Assembly: GCA_023388955.1 (NCBI GenBank)
Contig: JAEWFH010000158.1
Location: 1-9,544 of the forward strand
Direction of reading: 5' to 3'
Source: Pseudomonadota bacterium
Lineage (GTDB): Bacteria > Pseudomonadota > Gammaproteobacteria > Xanthomonadales > Xanthomonadaceae
DNA length: 9,544 nucleotides
Shown: one piece after another, positions 1 to 7,068 of the stretch
Position numbering within the stretch: position 1 is the first letter of the stretch
How the letters are laid out: the number at the start of each line of letters is the position of its first letter
Notes under the pieces: model-generated
The model's input: only the letters and a program-made list of their open reading frames with translations
Databases searched by the model: none
What the model was told of the DNA's origin: nothing
Made by a program: the position numbers and the translations under genes

Positions 1-151
1 TGCGGAGTTCATCGAACTGGCCCGCGCGGTCGCCGCCCGCAACGGCGAACGCATTGCGGCCAAGAACCGCATCAACCAGCTCGCCGGCTCGCAGTTCGTC
101 GAGGAGAAGCAGTACCAGGCCCACGACGGGACCGGCAACGCGCAGGGCTGA
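1..151 (+). CDS. C-terminal fragment of an unrecognised protein
   Basis: The reading frame beginning at base 2 is open from the window edge to a TGA at 149-151, giving the last 49 residues of a protein whose start lies outside the window. It begins AEFIELARAVAARNGERIAA, looks like a charged amphipathic helix, and ends in a polar Gln/Gly/Asn-rich tail. I do not recognise the family. A C-terminal helix of this kind would fit a Rossmann-like or flavodoxin-like fold, but that is a guess. Only 3 bases separate its stop from the ATG of the serine hydrolase, and the AGGG at 144-147, inside this gene, is well placed as that gene's ribosome binding site. The two are therefore probably co-transcribed and possibly translationally coupled. 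Confidence 0.7.
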   Translation, partial: AEFIELARAVAARNGERIAAKNRINQLAGSQFVEEKQYQAHDGTGNAQG

Positions 152-154
152 GGC

Positions 155-1363
155 ATGGTCCGGCGTCCGCTTCCCGCCGTCACGCTGTGGCTGGCACTGC
201 TGGGCCTGGCCGGCTGCGCCACGCCTCCGTCGTCCGCGCCGGTCGACACCCCGACCTCGGCCTCGGCGCCCGCCCCGACCATTGGCGAGCAGCGCGAGGC
301 GGTGCTGTTCTGGAGCCAGGCCGAGCGCGAGGCCGGGTTCCGCCGTATGGCCGAGCGCTTCCCCAGCGACGTCGCCGCGCATGGCGACCCTGTGCGCGAA
401 CTGCCCGAGGGTACGCCGCTGGTCCTGCCCGGCGGCGAGGCCTGGCTGGACGACTACATGGACCAACACCACATCGCCGGCCTGATGGTCCTGCAGGATG
501 GCGAGGTCCGCCTCCGGCGCCACGGCCTGGGTTTCGCTGCGGACGACCGCTGGGAGTCGTTCTCGGTCGCCAAGTCGGTGACCTCCACCCTGCTTGGCAT
601 CGCCCTGCAGCAGGGACACATCGCCAGCCTCGACGACCTGCTGCCCACCTACATCCCCGAACTCGCCGGCAGCGCCTATGCCGGGGTCAGCGTGCGCCAG
701 CTGCTGACCATGACCTCGGGCGTGCGCTGGAACGAGGACTATGCCGACCCGCAGTCCGACGTGGCCCGCATGTACCTGGGCGCCTGCATCGACGGCCAGG
801 CCCACGCGCTGTCCTACCTGCGCGGGCTGCCGCGCGAGCACGCGCCGGGCACCCACTGGAACTACAACACCGCCGAGACCGACCTGCTCGGCCTGGTGGT
901 CGAACGCGCCACCGGCCAGCCGCTGGCCCACTACCTGTCGGAGACGATCTGGAAGCCCTACGGCATGGCCGCCGATGCGACCTGGATCCGCGACGAGTGC
1001 GACGGCAGCAACACCGGGGGCAGCGGCCTGTCGGCGACCTTGGCCGACTACGCGCGGCTGGGCCAGTTCATGCTCGAGGGCGGCCGCATCGACGGCGAGC
1101 CGGTGATCGCCGAAGCCTGGATGCAGGGCGCGGTGGCGGGCCACGATGCCGGCAACGCCCCCGAGCGCGGCTACGGCTACCAGTGGTGGACCGACACCGG
1201 TGGCAGCTACATGGCGATCGGCATCTTCGGGCAGATGGTCTACGTCGACCCCGCGCGCCAGCTGGTCATCGCGCAGGTGGCGGCGTGGCCGAAGGCGACC
1301 TCCAGGGAGCTGGTGGCGGCCCGCCGTGGGCTGATCGCCGCGGTGAAGCAGGCGGTGGACTAG
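155..1363 (+). CDS. Lipoprotein serine hydrolase, class C beta-lactamase / 6-aminohexanoate hydrolase-like
   Basis: This 402-residue protein belongs to the penicillin-binding/beta-lactamase-like serine hydrolases (family S12/EstB/NylB group), which use an acyl-enzyme mechanism on amides or esters. The N-terminus is a lipoprotein signal: Arg3-Arg4, a hydrophobic stretch, then LAGC with Cys21 as the lipidated residue, so the enzyme should sit on a periplasm-facing membrane. A Pro/Ala/Ser linker follows, and the catalytic domain covers roughly residues 90-400. The SxxK motif is S137-V-A-K140. The next motif lies in PGTHWNYNTAETDLLG, with Tyr237 about 100 residues after the serine, as in NylB. 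The block MTSGVRWNEDYADP (186-199) is typical of the 6-aminohexanoate-hydrolase-like branch. No KTG triad is seen; GIFGQ (356-360) occupies that region. The substrate is unknown and resistance to beta-lactams should not be assumed. The ATG at 155 is chosen for the lipoprotein signal and the AGGG 7 bases upstream. Confidence 0.9.
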   Translation: MVRRPLPAVTLWLALLGLAGCATPPSSAPVDTPTSASAPAPTIGEQREAVLFWSQAEREAGFRRMAERFPSDVAAHGDPVRELPEGTPLVLPGGEAWLDDYMDQHHIAGLMVLQDGEVRLRRHGLGFAADDRWESFSVAKSVTSTLLGIALQQGHIASLDDLLPTYIPELAGSAYAGVSVRQLLTMTSGVRWNEDYADPQSDVARMYLGACIDGQAHALSYLRGLPREHAPGTHWNYNTAETDLLGLVVERATGQPLAHYLSETIWKPYGMAADATWIRDECDGSNTGGSGLSATLADYARLGQFMLEGGRIDGEPVIAEAWMQGAVAGHDAGNAPERGYGYQWWTDTGGSYMAIGIFGQMVYVDPARQLVIAQVAAWPKATSRELVAARRGLIAAVKQAVD

Positions 1364-1992
1364 CTCTTCTCCGGCATCAATGCGTTGTCCAGCTCCTGCG
1401 CGCGCCGGTAGGCCTCGCGCCCGCGCAGGCGCTCGACCCAGGCGGTGAAGGCAGGCCGCTCGGGGATCGACTTGAACGCCAGGCAGAAATCGATCTGGCT
1501 GCCGACGTACACGTCCGCCGCGCTGAAGCGCTCGCCCAGCAACCACGGCGAGGCCGAGGTCGCGGCCTTCTCCAGCGTGTCCAGGGTCTGCTCGAAACTG
1601 CCGTAGCCCACCATCCCGGCCTTCTCCGCCGGTGGCAGCAACCCCAGCGCCTTCGCCGACACCGCCGCCTCCACCGGGCCGGCGGCAAAGAACAGCCAGC
1701 GGTAGTACGGGCCGCGCAGGGGATCATCCAGCGCCGGCGCCAGGCCGGCGTCCGGGAAGGCGTCGGCCAGGTAGGCGCAGATCGCCGCCGCCTCGGTGAC
1801 GACCACGCCGCGATGCTCCAATGCCGGCACCTTGCCCATCGGGTTGATGGCCAGGTACTCCGCCGACTTCATGCTCGCCCCGTATTCCTGCACCACCGTC
1901 CGGTACCCGACGCCGAGCTCTTCCAGCATCCAGCGCACGATCCGGCCGCGGGACATGGGGTTGGTATGGAAGACAAGTCCGCTCTCGCTCAT
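1360..1992 (-). CDS. Glutathione S-transferase family protein
   Basis: This 210-residue protein has the full two-domain cytosolic GST layout. The N-terminal thioredoxin-like domain (about 4-78) contains NPMSRGRIVRWMLEE, with Ser14 a candidate glutathione-activating residue. It also has the cis-proline motif KVPAL (Pro56) and TEAAAICAYLAD (66-77), whose Thr66-Glu67 precede the helix that usually contacts the glutathione gamma-glutamyl group. The all-helical C-terminal domain (about 90-205) carries the N-capping box FSAADVYVGS (Ser157, Asp160). The substrate cannot be read from sequence; bacterial relatives range from detoxifying transferases to structural proteins. It is the last gene of the gshA-ppc-gst run, 11 bases after ppc. 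Its Shine-Dalgarno GAGGAG (2000-2005, minus strand) lies 7 bases before the ATG and overlaps the ppc stop. Its own stop overlaps that of the convergent serine hydrolase. Confidence 0.93.
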   Translation of the reverse strand: MSESGLVFHTNPMSRGRIVRWMLEELGVGYRTVVQEYGASMKSAEYLAINPMGKVPALEHRGVVVTEAAAICAYLADAFPDAGLAPALDDPLRGPYYRWLFFAAGPVEAAVSAKALGLLPPAEKAGMVGYGSFEQTLDTLEKAATSASPWLLGERFSAADVYVGSQIDFCLAFKSIPERPAFTAWVERLRGREAYRRAQELDNALMPEKS

Positions 1993-1999
1993 CACGCTG

Positions 2000-2005
2000 C
2001 TCCTC
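2000..2005 (-). promoter_or_regulatory. Shine-Dalgarno of gst overlapping the ppc stop codon
   Basis: Read on the minus strand the junction is TGAGGAG, 7 bases, then ATG: the ppc stop (2004-2006) shares its GA with the GAGGAG ribosome binding site of gst. This fixes the gst start at 1992. It also means that ribosomes terminating on ppc are at the gst initiation site, which favours translational coupling. The overlap is seen directly; the coupling is inferred. Confidence 0.8.
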
Positions 2006-4766
2006 AGCCTGTGTTCTGGATGCCCGCGGCGATGCCGTTGACCGTCGCCACCAGTGCCTGCAGCAGTTCGCCGTCGGGGCGGCCCTGCGCCCGCCAGCGC
2101 GCCAGCAGGTCGACCTGCAGCAGGCTGATCGGGTCGACGTACGGATTGCGCAGGCGGATCGAACGCGCCAGCTTCGGATCGCCGGCCAGCAACTCCCGGC
2201 TGCCCTTGATCGCGAGTACGCGCTCGCGGGTACGCGCGCATTCGTCCGCGATCAGTCCATGGAAGCGCCCGTGCAGGTCGCCTTCGGGCAACCCGTCGGC
2301 CAGCTGCGAGTACCGTTCGAAGATGGCCAGGTCGGACTTGGCCAGCACCATCTCCACGTCGTCGACCAGGGTGCCGAAGAACGGCCAGTCGCGGGCCATC
2401 TCCGCCAGCACCGCTTCGCCGTGGCGGTCGGTGGCCAGCGCCAGCGCGGTGCCGACGCCGTACCAGGCCGTCAGCCCGGAGCGGTTCTGCGCCCAGGAGA
2501 ACACCCACGGGATCGCCCGCAGCGCATCCACCTCGCCGGTGCCGCCGCGCTTGCTCGGCCGCGAGCCGATGCGCAGGCGCTCGATCACGTCGATCGGCGT
2601 CACCGCGCGGAAGTAGGCGGGAAACCCCGGATCCTCGTGCACGAAGGCGCGGTAGTGCGCGCGTGCATCGGCCGCCAGCTCCGAGGCGATGGTGCGCCAG
2701 CGGGCCTCGCGCGGCTCCGGCGGCCGCGGCCGCAGGCTGGCACGCAGCACCGCACCGGTGGTCTGCTCCAGGTTGCGCAGTGCCAGTTGGCGGATGCCGT
2801 ATTTGCGGTGGATGACCTCGCCCTGCTCGGTCAGCCGCAGGTAGCCGTCCACCGAACCACGCGGCCCGGCCACCACCGCGCGCCCGGTCTTGCCCCCGCC
2901 GCGGCTGATCGAGCCGCCACGGCCGTGGAAGAAGGCGATGCGGATGCCGGCCTCGCCGGCCAGCGCGGTGAGTTCGAGCTGGGTCTGCTGCAGCGCCCAG
3001 CGCGAGGCGATGATGCCGCCGTCCTTGGCACTGTCGGAATAGCCGAGCATCACCACCTGGCGGTCGCCACGCGCGGCCAGGTGGCGCCGGTAGGCGGGGT
3101 CGGCGAACAGCTGGCGCAGCGTCCCGGCGGCGGCCTGCAGGTCGTCGACGGTCTCGAACAGCGGCGCCACGTCCAGCGGTACCTGGCCGCCTTCTACGCA
3201 GCCGGCGATGCGCGCCAGCGCCAGCACCGCCAGTGCGTCGGCGGCGGACCGGCTCATGCTGACGATGTAGGGGCCGAACGCACGCGCTCCATACCGCGGT
3301 CGCAGCGTGGCCACCGTGCGGAACACGTCCAGCGTGCCGGCTGCATCCGCGGCACCGGGCGCCGCGGGCGCGAGCGTGCCGTCCAGGACGCGCTGCAGCA
3401 CCGCTGCGCGCTCGCCCGCCCCGCGCGCCTCCCACTCCGCGTCTTCGAGCAGTGCCGCCAGCGCGGCATCGTGGGCCGAGGATTCCTGCCGCAGGTCCAG
3501 GCTGGCCAGGTGGAAGCCGAAGCAGCGCGCGCGCCACAACACCCGCTGCAGGGCCCCGCTGCCGGCATGGGTGCCGCGGTGGGCACGCAGGCTGGCGAGC
3601 ATCGCCTCCAGGTCGGCCACGAACGCCGCGGGATCGGGATAGCCGCCCTCCTCCCCTTCCGCCGCGCGGCGCAGGCGCTCGTCGACCAGCAGCACGAGGT
3701 TGCGGTAGGGCATGTCCACGTGCCGCGGATGCAGCCGCCCTGCCGCCTCCGGCAGCAGCACCCGATACTCCTCCAGCCGGGCAAGCACCGACTCGTCCAC
3801 CCCGACCTGGCCCAGCGACTGGCTGAGCAGGTCCGCAAGCGGCTCCAGGTCGCGGCGGTAGGCCGCCAGCACCAGCGCGCGCTGGCCGGCCAGGGTATCG
3901 GCGATGGTGTCGGCCCCGACGTTGGGGTTGCCGTCCATGTCCCCGCCCACCCAGCTGCCAAAGCCGAGCACGGCGTCGGGTACGTCCATGCCGGGATAGC
4001 GCGAGCGCACCGCTTCGCCGAACACCTGCAGGAAGTCCGGCAACACCCGGTACAGCACCTCGGACAGGTAGAAGCCGACGTGCTCGAACTCGTCGGCGAC
4101 GCTCGGCCTGGCCGACGGGGTCTCGGCGGTCTGCCAGCTGGCCGCCAGGGCGACGCGGATGCGCTCGTGGGCGCGGCGGCGCTCCGGCGGCGTCAGGCCG
4201 CGGTCCAGGTCGGATACCAGCGCCTCGACAATCTCGCGCTCCTTGTAGAGCAGCACCCTGCGCACCGCTTCGGTGGGGTGGGCGGTGAATACCGGCTCGA
4301 TCCGCAGGCGCGACAGCAGCGCCTGCAGCGCATCCGCCCCGACACCACCGTCGTCCAGTCGCGCCACCACGTCGTGCAGGCCCTCGGGCTGGACCCCGTG
4401 CTCGGCGCGCTCGTGCTCGCGGCGGCGGCGGATGCGGTGCACCCGCTCGGCCAGGTTCACCGCCTGGAAGTAGGTGGAGAAGGCGCGCACCAGGTCCGTC
4501 GCCCGCGCGACCTCCAGCCCTGTCAGCTCGCCGGCCAGCCCCGATACCGGGGCGCCGCTCTCGCGACGCAGGATCGCGCTGCGCCGCAGGGATTCGACCT
4601 GGTCGAGCAGTTCCTTCCCGCGCTGCTCGGCGAGGATCCCGCCGACCAGTGCGCCCAGGGTGTTCACGTCTTCCCGCAGGCGGGCTTCGGCGGGCCCGAA
4701 CGGGACGTTCCGGAGGACGTCCCCGTCGTCGGGGGCGGTCTGGGGCGGCGTGTCGGGTGTGCTCAT
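2004..4766 (-). CDS. ppc: Phosphoenolpyruvate carboxylase
   Basis: PEP carboxylase adds bicarbonate to phosphoenolpyruvate to give oxaloacetate, the main refill of the TCA cycle; it acts in the cytosol as a tetramer. At 920 residues it is slightly longer than the E. coli enzyme (883). Family signatures are in order: VFTAHPTEAVRR with catalytic His163, GSWVGGDMDGNPNV (270-283), LDLRQESSAHD (423-433), the YSDSAKDGG block (576-584), the glycine loop HGRGGSISRGGG (614-625) with Arg616 and Arg622, RPSKR (736-740), and a C-terminal NTG. The residues matching the E. coli aspartate-inhibition site appear present (Lys810, Arg622, Arg873, Asn918), so feedback inhibition by aspartate is likely. The glycine loop reads SRGGGK where E. 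coli has GRGGGP. The ATG at 4766 gives an N-terminus of normal extent but has only a weak upstream Shine-Dalgarno. It lies 47 bases downstream of gshA. Confidence 0.97.
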   Translation of the reverse strand: MSTPDTPPQTAPDDGDVLRNVPFGPAEARLREDVNTLGALVGGILAEQRGKELLDQVESLRRSAILRRESGAPVSGLAGELTGLEVARATDLVRAFSTYFQAVNLAERVHRIRRRREHERAEHGVQPEGLHDVVARLDDGGVGADALQALLSRLRIEPVFTAHPTEAVRRVLLYKEREIVEALVSDLDRGLTPPERRRAHERIRVALAASWQTAETPSARPSVADEFEHVGFYLSEVLYRVLPDFLQVFGEAVRSRYPGMDVPDAVLGFGSWVGGDMDGNPNVGADTIADTLAGQRALVLAAYRRDLEPLADLLSQSLGQVGVDESVLARLEEYRVLLPEAAGRLHPRHVDMPYRNLVLLVDERLRRAAEGEEGGYPDPAAFVADLEAMLASLRAHRGTHAGSGALQRVLWRARCFGFHLASLDLRQESSAHDAALAALLEDAEWEARGAGERAAVLQRVLDGTLAPAAPGAADAAGTLDVFRTVATLRPRYGARAFGPYIVSMSRSAADALAVLALARIAGCVEGGQVPLDVAPLFETVDDLQAAAGTLRQLFADPAYRRHLAARGDRQVVMLGYSDSAKDGGIIASRWALQQTQLELTALAGEAGIRIAFFHGRGGSISRGGGKTGRAVVAGPRGSVDGYLRLTEQGEVIHRKYGIRQLALRNLEQTTGAVLRASLRPRPPEPREARWRTIASELAADARAHYRAFVHEDPGFPAYFRAVTPIDVIERLRIGSRPSKRGGTGEVDALRAIPWVFSWAQNRSGLTAWYGVGTALALATDRHGEAVLAEMARDWPFFGTLVDDVEMVLAKSDLAIFERYSQLADGLPEGDLHGRFHGLIADECARTRERVLAIKGSRELLAGDPKLARSIRLRNPYVDPISLLQVDLLARWRAQGRPDGELLQALVATVNGIAAGIQNTG

Positions 4767-4813
4767 GCCCGCAGCCTAACGCAGCCCCGGGGGGGCACCG
4801 CCACTGCAGGCGG

Positions 4814-6178
4814 TCAGTAGGCGAACTCGCGGAACACCGGCTCCACGCTGCCGTTCCAGGGGCCATGGAACAGCTCGAGCTTGCGCTCGGCGGCGCTGGT
4901 GCCGGCCTCGGCCATCTCCAGCAGCGGGCCGAGGAAGATGCGCTCGTCCATGCCGCTGTCGTTGTGGTTCCCGCGCCGGGCCAGGCCATGCGCGGAGATC
5001 TCCAGGGCGCGCCGGGCCAGGTCGAGCACGGTGCCATCGCGGAACGGCAGCTTCAGCCCGTGCCGGGGCACGCCGTCGCGCAGCGCGTTGCGCTCTTCCA
5101 TGCTGAAGTCACGCACCAGCGCCCAGGCCTCGTCCAGCGCGTCGTCGTCGTACAACAGCCCGACCCAGAATGCCGGTAGTGCGCAGATACGGTTCCAGGG
5201 GCCGGAATCGGCGCCGCGCATCTCCAGGTACTTCTTCAACCGCACCTCGGGGAAGGCGGTGGTGCAGTGGTCGGCCCAGTCCTGCATCGTCGGCCGCTCG
5301 CCCGGCAGCCCCGGCAGGCACCCGTCCATGAATTCGCGGAACGACTGCCCCGCCACGTCCACGTAGCGCCCCTGCCGGTAGACGAAGTACATCGGCACGT
5401 CGAGCAGGTAGTCGACCCAGCGCTCGTAGCCGAAACCGTCCTCGAACACGAAATCGAGCATCCCGGTGCGGTCGGGGTCGGTGTCGGTCCAGATATGCGA
5501 GCGGTACGACAGGAAGCCGTTGGGCCTGCCCTCGGTGAAGGGCGAATCGGCGAACAGCGCCGTCGCCACCGGCTGCAGGGCCAGGCCGACGCGGAACTTG
5601 CGCACCATGTCGACTTCCGAGGCCACGTCCAGGTTGACCTGCACCGTCGCGGTGCGGGTCATCATGTCCAGGCCGAGATCGCCGACCGTGGGCATGTAGC
5701 GGCGCATGATCGCGTAGCGGCCCTTGGGCATCCACGGCATGTCTTCGCGCTTCCACAGCGGCTGGAAGCCCATGCCCAGGAAGCCCACGCCCATCGGCTC
5801 GGCGACCGAGCGCAGCTCGCGCAGGTGGCTGGAGGCCTCGCGGCAGGTCTCGTGCAGGGTCCGCAGCGGCGCGCCGGAGAGCTCCAGCTGGCCGGCCGGC
5901 TCCAGCGATACCGAGGCATCCTCGCGGCTGAGGGCGATGATGCGGCCGCCCTCGCGGACGGGGTTCCAGCCGTACTGCACCAGGCCGCCCAGCACCGCCT
6001 CGATGCCGCGCTCGCCATCGAAGGTGGGCGGGCGCAGGTCGTCGTGGCGGAAGCCGAACTTCTCGTGCTCGGTGCCGATGCGCCAGTCGGCACGCGGCCG
6101 CACGCCCGAGGTGAGGTAGCCGAGCAGCTGCTCGCGCGAATGCAGGACTTCCTGCTCGACCTGGCTGGGACCGGACAC
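4814..6178 (-). CDS. gshA: Glutamate-cysteine ligase, plant/Xanthomonas type
   Basis: This 454-residue enzyme joins glutamate and cysteine through the gamma-carboxyl using ATP, the first and usually limiting step of glutathione synthesis in the cytosol. It belongs to the plant-like class of GCS shared by plants, alphaproteobacteria and xanthomonads, which is distinct from the E. coli GshA type. Visible blocks are the active-site segment GTEHEKFGF (35-43), ASVSLEPAGQLELSGAPL (88-105), TRTATVQVNLDV (174-185), YLEMRGADSG (317-326) and an intact C-terminus. Cysteines are at 112, 287, 305 and 332; plant enzymes are redox-regulated by disulfides, but whether these cysteines pair is unknown. The start is a GTG at 6178, chosen because GAGG (6184-6187) lies 5 bases upstream. 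There is no ATG nearby in frame, and the first internal Met is residue 129, beyond the active-site motif. It is followed by ppc and gst on the same strand. Confidence 0.95.
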   Translation of the reverse strand: MSGPSQVEQEVLHSREQLLGYLTSGVRPRADWRIGTEHEKFGFRHDDLRPPTFDGERGIEAVLGGLVQYGWNPVREGGRIIALSREDASVSLEPAGQLELSGAPLRTLHETCREASSHLRELRSVAEPMGVGFLGMGFQPLWKREDMPWMPKGRYAIMRRYMPTVGDLGLDMMTRTATVQVNLDVASEVDMVRKFRVGLALQPVATALFADSPFTEGRPNGFLSYRSHIWTDTDPDRTGMLDFVFEDGFGYERWVDYLLDVPMYFVYRQGRYVDVAGQSFREFMDGCLPGLPGERPTMQDWADHCTTAFPEVRLKKYLEMRGADSGPWNRICALPAFWVGLLYDDDALDEAWALVRDFSMEERNALRDGVPRHGLKLPFRDGTVLDLARRALEISAHGLARRGNHNDSGMDERIFLGPLLEMAEAGTSAAERKLELFHGPWNGSVEPVFREFAY

Positions 6179-6183
6179 TGCTA

Positions 6184-6187
6184 CCTC
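6184..6187 (-). promoter_or_regulatory. Shine-Dalgarno supporting the GTG start of gshA
   Basis: On the minus strand the sequence GAGGTAGCA precedes GTG at 6178. The GAGG core is 5 bases from the start codon, and no alternative ATG lies in frame between the engB gene and residue 129 of gshA. This decides the otherwise ambiguous start. Confidence 0.65.
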
Positions 6188-6224
6188 GCGCTCATGGCTG
6201 TCGGGGCGATATGCGGCGCGCGGC

Positions 6225-6290
6225 GGCGAACGCAAGTCCCGGCAAGTGTAGGCGGCGCCGGGATGCGGGTCGTGACCGCAGGGCGAACGC
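6225..6290. repeat. Short direct repeat in the engB-gshA intergenic gap
   Basis: The 130-base gap between the engB stop and the gshA start contains GGCGAACGC twice (6225-6233 and 6282-6290), 57 bases apart on the same strand. Between them CAAGT occurs twice with a 10-base period (6233-6237 and 6243-6247). On the minus strand TACACT (6250 to 6245) is a poor -10 candidate with no convincing -35. The repeats could be operator half-sites for gshA or chance in GC-rich DNA. I see no terminator after engB, so read-through into gshA is possible. Confidence 0.25.
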
Positions 6291-6308
6291 TGCTTTCCGG
6301 GCCCGTGC

Positions 6309-6941
6309 TCACGCCGCCGGCGGCGGGGTGTCCCGGCCCAGTTCCAGCCACTTGCCGATGACCTCGCGGGCCTCTTCCGCGCCCTGTTTGGCCAGCGAGG
6401 AGAACAGCTGCACGCTGATGGCCTCGCCGAATTCCTTGCGCAGGTCCCGCCGCACCGCCTGCAGCGCATTGCCGGCGGCACCGCGGCCGAGTTTGTCGGC
6501 CTTGGTCAGGATGGCGTGCGCCGGCAGGCCGCGGTTGGCGGCGTAGCCGAGCATCTGCCGGTCGTAGTCCTTCAGCGGGTGGCGCACGTCCATCACCACC
6601 ACCAGCCCGCGCAGTGCATTGCGGTTGGCGAAGTAGTTGTCCAGGAACTTCTGCCAGTGCGCCTGCAGGTCCCTGGGCACCTTGGCGTAGCCATAGCCGG
6701 GCAGGTCCACCAGGTAGCGCTGCTCGTACGGCGGCACCTCGAAGTAGACCAGCTGCTGGGTGCGCCCCGGGGTCTTGGACACCCGCGCCAGTGCGTTCTG
6801 GCGGCAGATCACGTTGAGCGCACTGGACTTGCCGGCATTGGAGCGACCGGCGAAGGCGACCTCGAAACCGCCGTCTGGAGGAAGCTGTCCGGGCGTATGG
6901 GCGGCCAGCAGGTAGCGGGCGCGTGCAAGCGGGGTATCCAT
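6309..6941 (-). CDS. engB: Ribosome biogenesis GTP-binding protein EngB (YihA/YsxC)
   Basis: This 210-residue TRAFAC-class GTPase is needed in bacteria for a late step of large ribosomal subunit assembly. All G motifs are visible: G1 is GRSNAGKSS (32-40), G2 lies in KTPGRTQ (56-62), G3 is DLPGYG (79-84), G4 is TKAD (146-149), and G5 is SSLAKQG (181-187). The motif order is normal and the length is typical of the family. The ATG at 6941 gives the usual short N-terminal extension before the G domain, but I see no good Shine-Dalgarno in front of it and no alternative in-frame start nearby. A longer open frame starting at 7016 would read back through the promoter of the divergent cytochrome c gene and is unlikely to be translated. 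Its stop is 130 bases upstream of gshA on the same strand, so it may head that transcript. Confidence 0.96.
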   Translation of the reverse strand: MDTPLARARYLLAAHTPGQLPPDGGFEVAFAGRSNAGKSSALNVICRQNALARVSKTPGRTQQLVYFEVPPYEQRYLVDLPGYGYAKVPRDLQAHWQKFLDNYFANRNALRGLVVVMDVRHPLKDYDRQMLGYAANRGLPAHAILTKADKLGRGAAGNALQAVRRDLRKEFGEAISVQLFSSLAKQGAEEAREVIGKWLELGRDTPPPAA

Positions 6942-6982
6942 CGTGCAAGGATCGCATGCCGGCAGGCCCCACGGGGCGTGCG

Positions 6983-7011
6983 TTGACCCGTACACGGGGG
7001 GCAACGATAAT
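6983..7011 (+). promoter_or_regulatory. Sigma-70 promoter for the cytochrome c4 gene
   Basis: A -35 box TTGACC (6983-6988) and a -10 box GATAAT (7006-7011) each match consensus at five of six positions and are separated by exactly 17 bases. Transcription would start near 7018, giving a leader of about 50 bases before the ATG at 7069. The AT-rich -10 stands out sharply in this GC-rich DNA. It lies in the 127-base gap between divergent engB and cytochrome c4, pointing at the latter. This is the best promoter in the window. Confidence 0.8.
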
Positions 7012-7021
7012 TCCAAGGTTC

Positions 7022-7043
7022 CGACGGTGCACGGTGGCCGTCG
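7022..7043 (+). other. Possible hairpin in the cytochrome c4 leader
   Basis: CGACGG (7022-7027) and CCGTCG (7038-7043) are perfect 6-base inverted repeats around a 10-base loop, just downstream of the predicted transcription start and 25 bases before the start codon. There is no T tract, so it is not a terminator. It could be a leader RNA structure or an operator, or chance in GC-rich sequence. Confidence 0.3.
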
Positions 7044-7068
7044 ATCCAGCGTCCCATGGAGCCACCCA

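Noticed and set aside
187..2616. An 809-codon plus-strand open frame crossing the serine hydrolase, gst and ppc
   Set aside because: It overlaps three well-supported genes in a shadow frame and has no family motifs.
4798..4813. Hairpin CCGCC/GGCGG just after the gshA stop as a terminator
   Set aside because: The stem is only 5 bp and no T tract follows on the minus strand, so termination between gshA and ppc is not supported.
2259..4820. An 853-codon plus-strand open frame antisense to ppc
   Set aside because: It is a typical GC-rich antisense shadow: composition biased to Gln/Val/Arg/Gly/Ala, no recognisable domain, and the opposite strand holds a complete PEP carboxylase.
1360..5037. A 1225-codon minus-strand open frame that fuses an alternate reading of ppc to the GST
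   Set aside because: Only the last 210 codons resemble a protein (the GST). The rest is Arg/Ala/Gly/Pro-rich shadow of the ppc frame, and gst has its own ATG and Shine-Dalgarno.
6942..7016. Extended engB start at 7016, adding 25 residues
   Set aside because: The extension lies across the cytochrome c4 promoter, is not part of the conserved EngB N-terminus, and the ATG at 6941 gives the normal family length.
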